NCBI GenBank assembly: GCA_945868195.1
Contig: CAMBLP010000039.1
Location: 1 to 15,456 of the forward strand
DNA from: Bordetella parapertussis
GTDB taxonomy: Bacteria > Pseudomonadota > Gammaproteobacteria > Burkholderiales > Burkholderiaceae_B
DNA length: 15,456 bases
Direction: 5' to 3'
The first letter of the stretch is position 1. Every line of letters begins with the position of its first letter. The notes beneath the pieces were generated by a model that saw nothing but the letters and a program-made list of their open reading frames with translations, had not been told where the DNA came from and made no database searches. Of this stretch, positions 14,250 to 15,456 are shown one piece after another. Made by a program: the position numbers and the translations under genes.

Positions 14250-15371
14250 ATGAAACAAAAATTTATCAAAAAAATAGTTGCAGCATTCGTTGCAACCACT
14301 TTCGCTTTTACCCCCTTGATTGGCAATGCATGTACAGCCGTGAATGTCATCGCAAAAGATCGCTCTGTTGTTGCAGGTAGGACTATGGAGTGGGCGTTTG
14401 ACATGAAGTGGGAGCTGATTGCAAACCCAAAGGGCACAAACATTCCGATGACTGCGCCCGCTGCAATGAAACTCCCTGCAACAAACCTGTCTAGTAAATA
14501 TGCTTTCGTGGGAGTTGCCCCTGGGGTGTTGGAGGGTTCGCCAGCATTTTTAGAGGGGCAAAATGAGGCGGGCCTCGCCATGAGCGGTAATTTTTTACCT
14601 GGTTTTACTGAGTACCAAACCGTGACCCCAAAAGATAAAAACTATGTTTCTGTCATGAATTTTGGAGGCTTTATCTTAGGAATGTTTGGATCCGTCAAAG
14701 AACTCCGTACTGAAATTCCAAAATATAAAGTCTGGTACGACGCAAGCGAGGTCAAAGGTATTCCAACTCCGCCTTGGTTGCATTATGTGTTAACCGATCG
14801 ATCCGGTGACAGCATCATCGTAGAGTTTGTGAAAGGTCAAATGGTGATTCATGACAATTTAGCGGGCGTATTGACCAACGCACCCACCTACGACTGGCAT
14901 CTCAACAATGTTAGAAACTATTTATCGCTGACCTCTACTCCAACACCTTCTGTCTTAGTCAATGGTACAAACGTGACAGAGCTTGGACAAGGCGGCGGTT
15001 TGATGGGACTGTCTGCAGATTACACCCCACCCTCCCGTTTTGTCAGGCAAGTCTATCTCAAGCAGTTTGCTTATCAAGCATCAAATAGTAATGAAGCGGT
15101 TCAATTGGCTGGGCATTTCTTGAATAACGTGGACATGCCTGTTGGCGTTGCCCGCTCCACAGATGGTAAACAAGTTTTTTCCGACTATACACAATGGGTC
15201 AATCTGAAAGATTTAAACAATAACCGTATGAAGATTGCAAACTATGCAAATCGTACAAACTTTATCGAGATTGATCTGAATCAGGTGTTTAAATCTGGCA
15301 AATCAAGAACCTGGGTGATTGATCAGTTACCGTACCCGAAAAATGATTTAACAACAGAAATGTTAAAGTAA
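14250..15371 (+). CDS. exported choloylglycine hydrolase/penicillin V acylase family amidase
   Basis: A 373-residue linear C-N amide hydrolase of the Ntn type. The signal peptide (about 1-27, ending IGNA) is followed at once by C28 in ACTAVNV, the N-terminal nucleophile of the family, so signal cleavage would expose it without further processing. R44 in GRTMEW, the NEAGLAMSGN segment and VLTNAPTYDWHLNN (conserved Asn) match the rest of the active site. Gram-negative members act on penicillin V or acyl-homoserine lactones more often than on bile salts; the substrate here is unknown. Periplasmic location is inferred. The start has AAGGA 6 bases upstream. Divergent from the GST/SDR operon. Confidence 0.88.
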   Translation: MKQKFIKKIVAAFVATTFAFTPLIGNACTAVNVIAKDRSVVAGRTMEWAFDMKWELIANPKGTNIPMTAPAAMKLPATNLSSKYAFVGVAPGVLEGSPAFLEGQNEAGLAMSGNFLPGFTEYQTVTPKDKNYVSVMNFGGFILGMFGSVKELRTEIPKYKVWYDASEVKGIPTPPWLHYVLTDRSGDSIIVEFVKGQMVIHDNLAGVLTNAPTYDWHLNNVRNYLSLTSTPTPSVLVNGTNVTELGQGGGLMGLSADYTPPSRFVRQVYLKQFAYQASNSNEAVQLAGHFLNNVDMPVGVARSTDGKQVFSDYTQWVNLKDLNNNRMKIANYANRTNFIEIDLNQVFKSGKSRTWVIDQLPYPKNDLTTEMLK

Positions 15372-15378
15372 TTTTTCC

Positions 15379-15414
15379 AAAAAAAAGGCCTTAGGACGCT
15401 TTCGTCTTAAGGCC
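15379..15414 (-). terminator. intrinsic terminator, U-tract on the minus strand
   Basis: A 12-bp stem (15387-15398 with 15403-15414, one wobble) has a CTTT loop and eight A at 15379-15386 on the plus strand, which is a run of eight U in a minus-strand RNA. It therefore best serves a leftward gene beyond the right edge. On the plus strand it lies 15 bp after the amidase stop but lacks a good U-tract downstream. The last 42 bases hold nothing else I can support. Confidence 0.75.
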
Positions 15415-15456
15415 ACTGCATTGGAAGACACGCATACGACGACAGATAGAGATATG

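Noticed and set aside
14325..14333. Lipoprotein lipobox at C28 of the amidase
   Set aside because: The residues before Cys are G-N-A, which lack the Leu-type residue at -3, and the Cys is the conserved family nucleophile.

Overview
The window reads as a piece of a Burkholderiales (Betaproteobacteria) chromosome, most likely from a freshwater or other aquatic planktonic lineage. Pointers to this are a Bug/TctC-type receptor beside a second decayed one, the mix of small accessory enzymes, moderate base composition, and a rhodopsin plus retinal gene block of the kind known from such bacteria. The assignment is inference; there is no marker gene in the window.

Left part (1-2690): the 3' part of a PuuE-like polysaccharide-deacetylase-fold gene, a complete Bug/TctC periplasmic receptor, an unusual secreted protein built from six 23-residue two-cysteine repeats, and a decayed internal fragment of a second Bug receptor. 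About 400 bp of mostly AT-rich non-coding DNA with several inverted repeats follows (2687-3103).

Central part (3104-9252, + strand): a complete light-harvesting cassette. A proton-pumping rhodopsin of the proteorhodopsin/xanthorhodopsin group is followed by a strong intrinsic terminator. Then come crtE, crtI, crtB, crtY and blh, each overlapping the next. Together they take farnesyl diphosphate through GGPP, phytoene, lycopene and beta-carotene to retinal, the rhodopsin chromophore. The terminator ends only 11 bases before the crtE start, so the enzymes are probably expressed by partial read-through of the rhodopsin transcript. No carotenoid hydroxylase or ketolase gene is present.

Right part (9241-15456): a minus-strand run (VOC protein, secreted SGNH-like hydrolase, MGDG-synthase-like glycosyltransferase) converges on blh, and the glycosyltransferase overlaps the end of blh by 12 bp. 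Then come a plus-strand outer-membrane-barrel-like protein of the MetA/'neuromedin U' group and a minus-strand GST/SDR pair; the SDR lacks the catalytic Tyr. Last is an exported choloylglycine-hydrolase-family amidase whose signal peptide ends exactly at its nucleophilic Cys. A terminator-like hairpin with its U-tract on the minus strand closes the window and suggests a convergent gene beyond the right edge.

The observations most worth following are the Gly in rhodopsin helix E that may open a carotenoid-antenna window, the terminator between pump and chromophore genes, the inverted repeat over a possible rhodopsin promoter, and the six-repeat cysteine protein.
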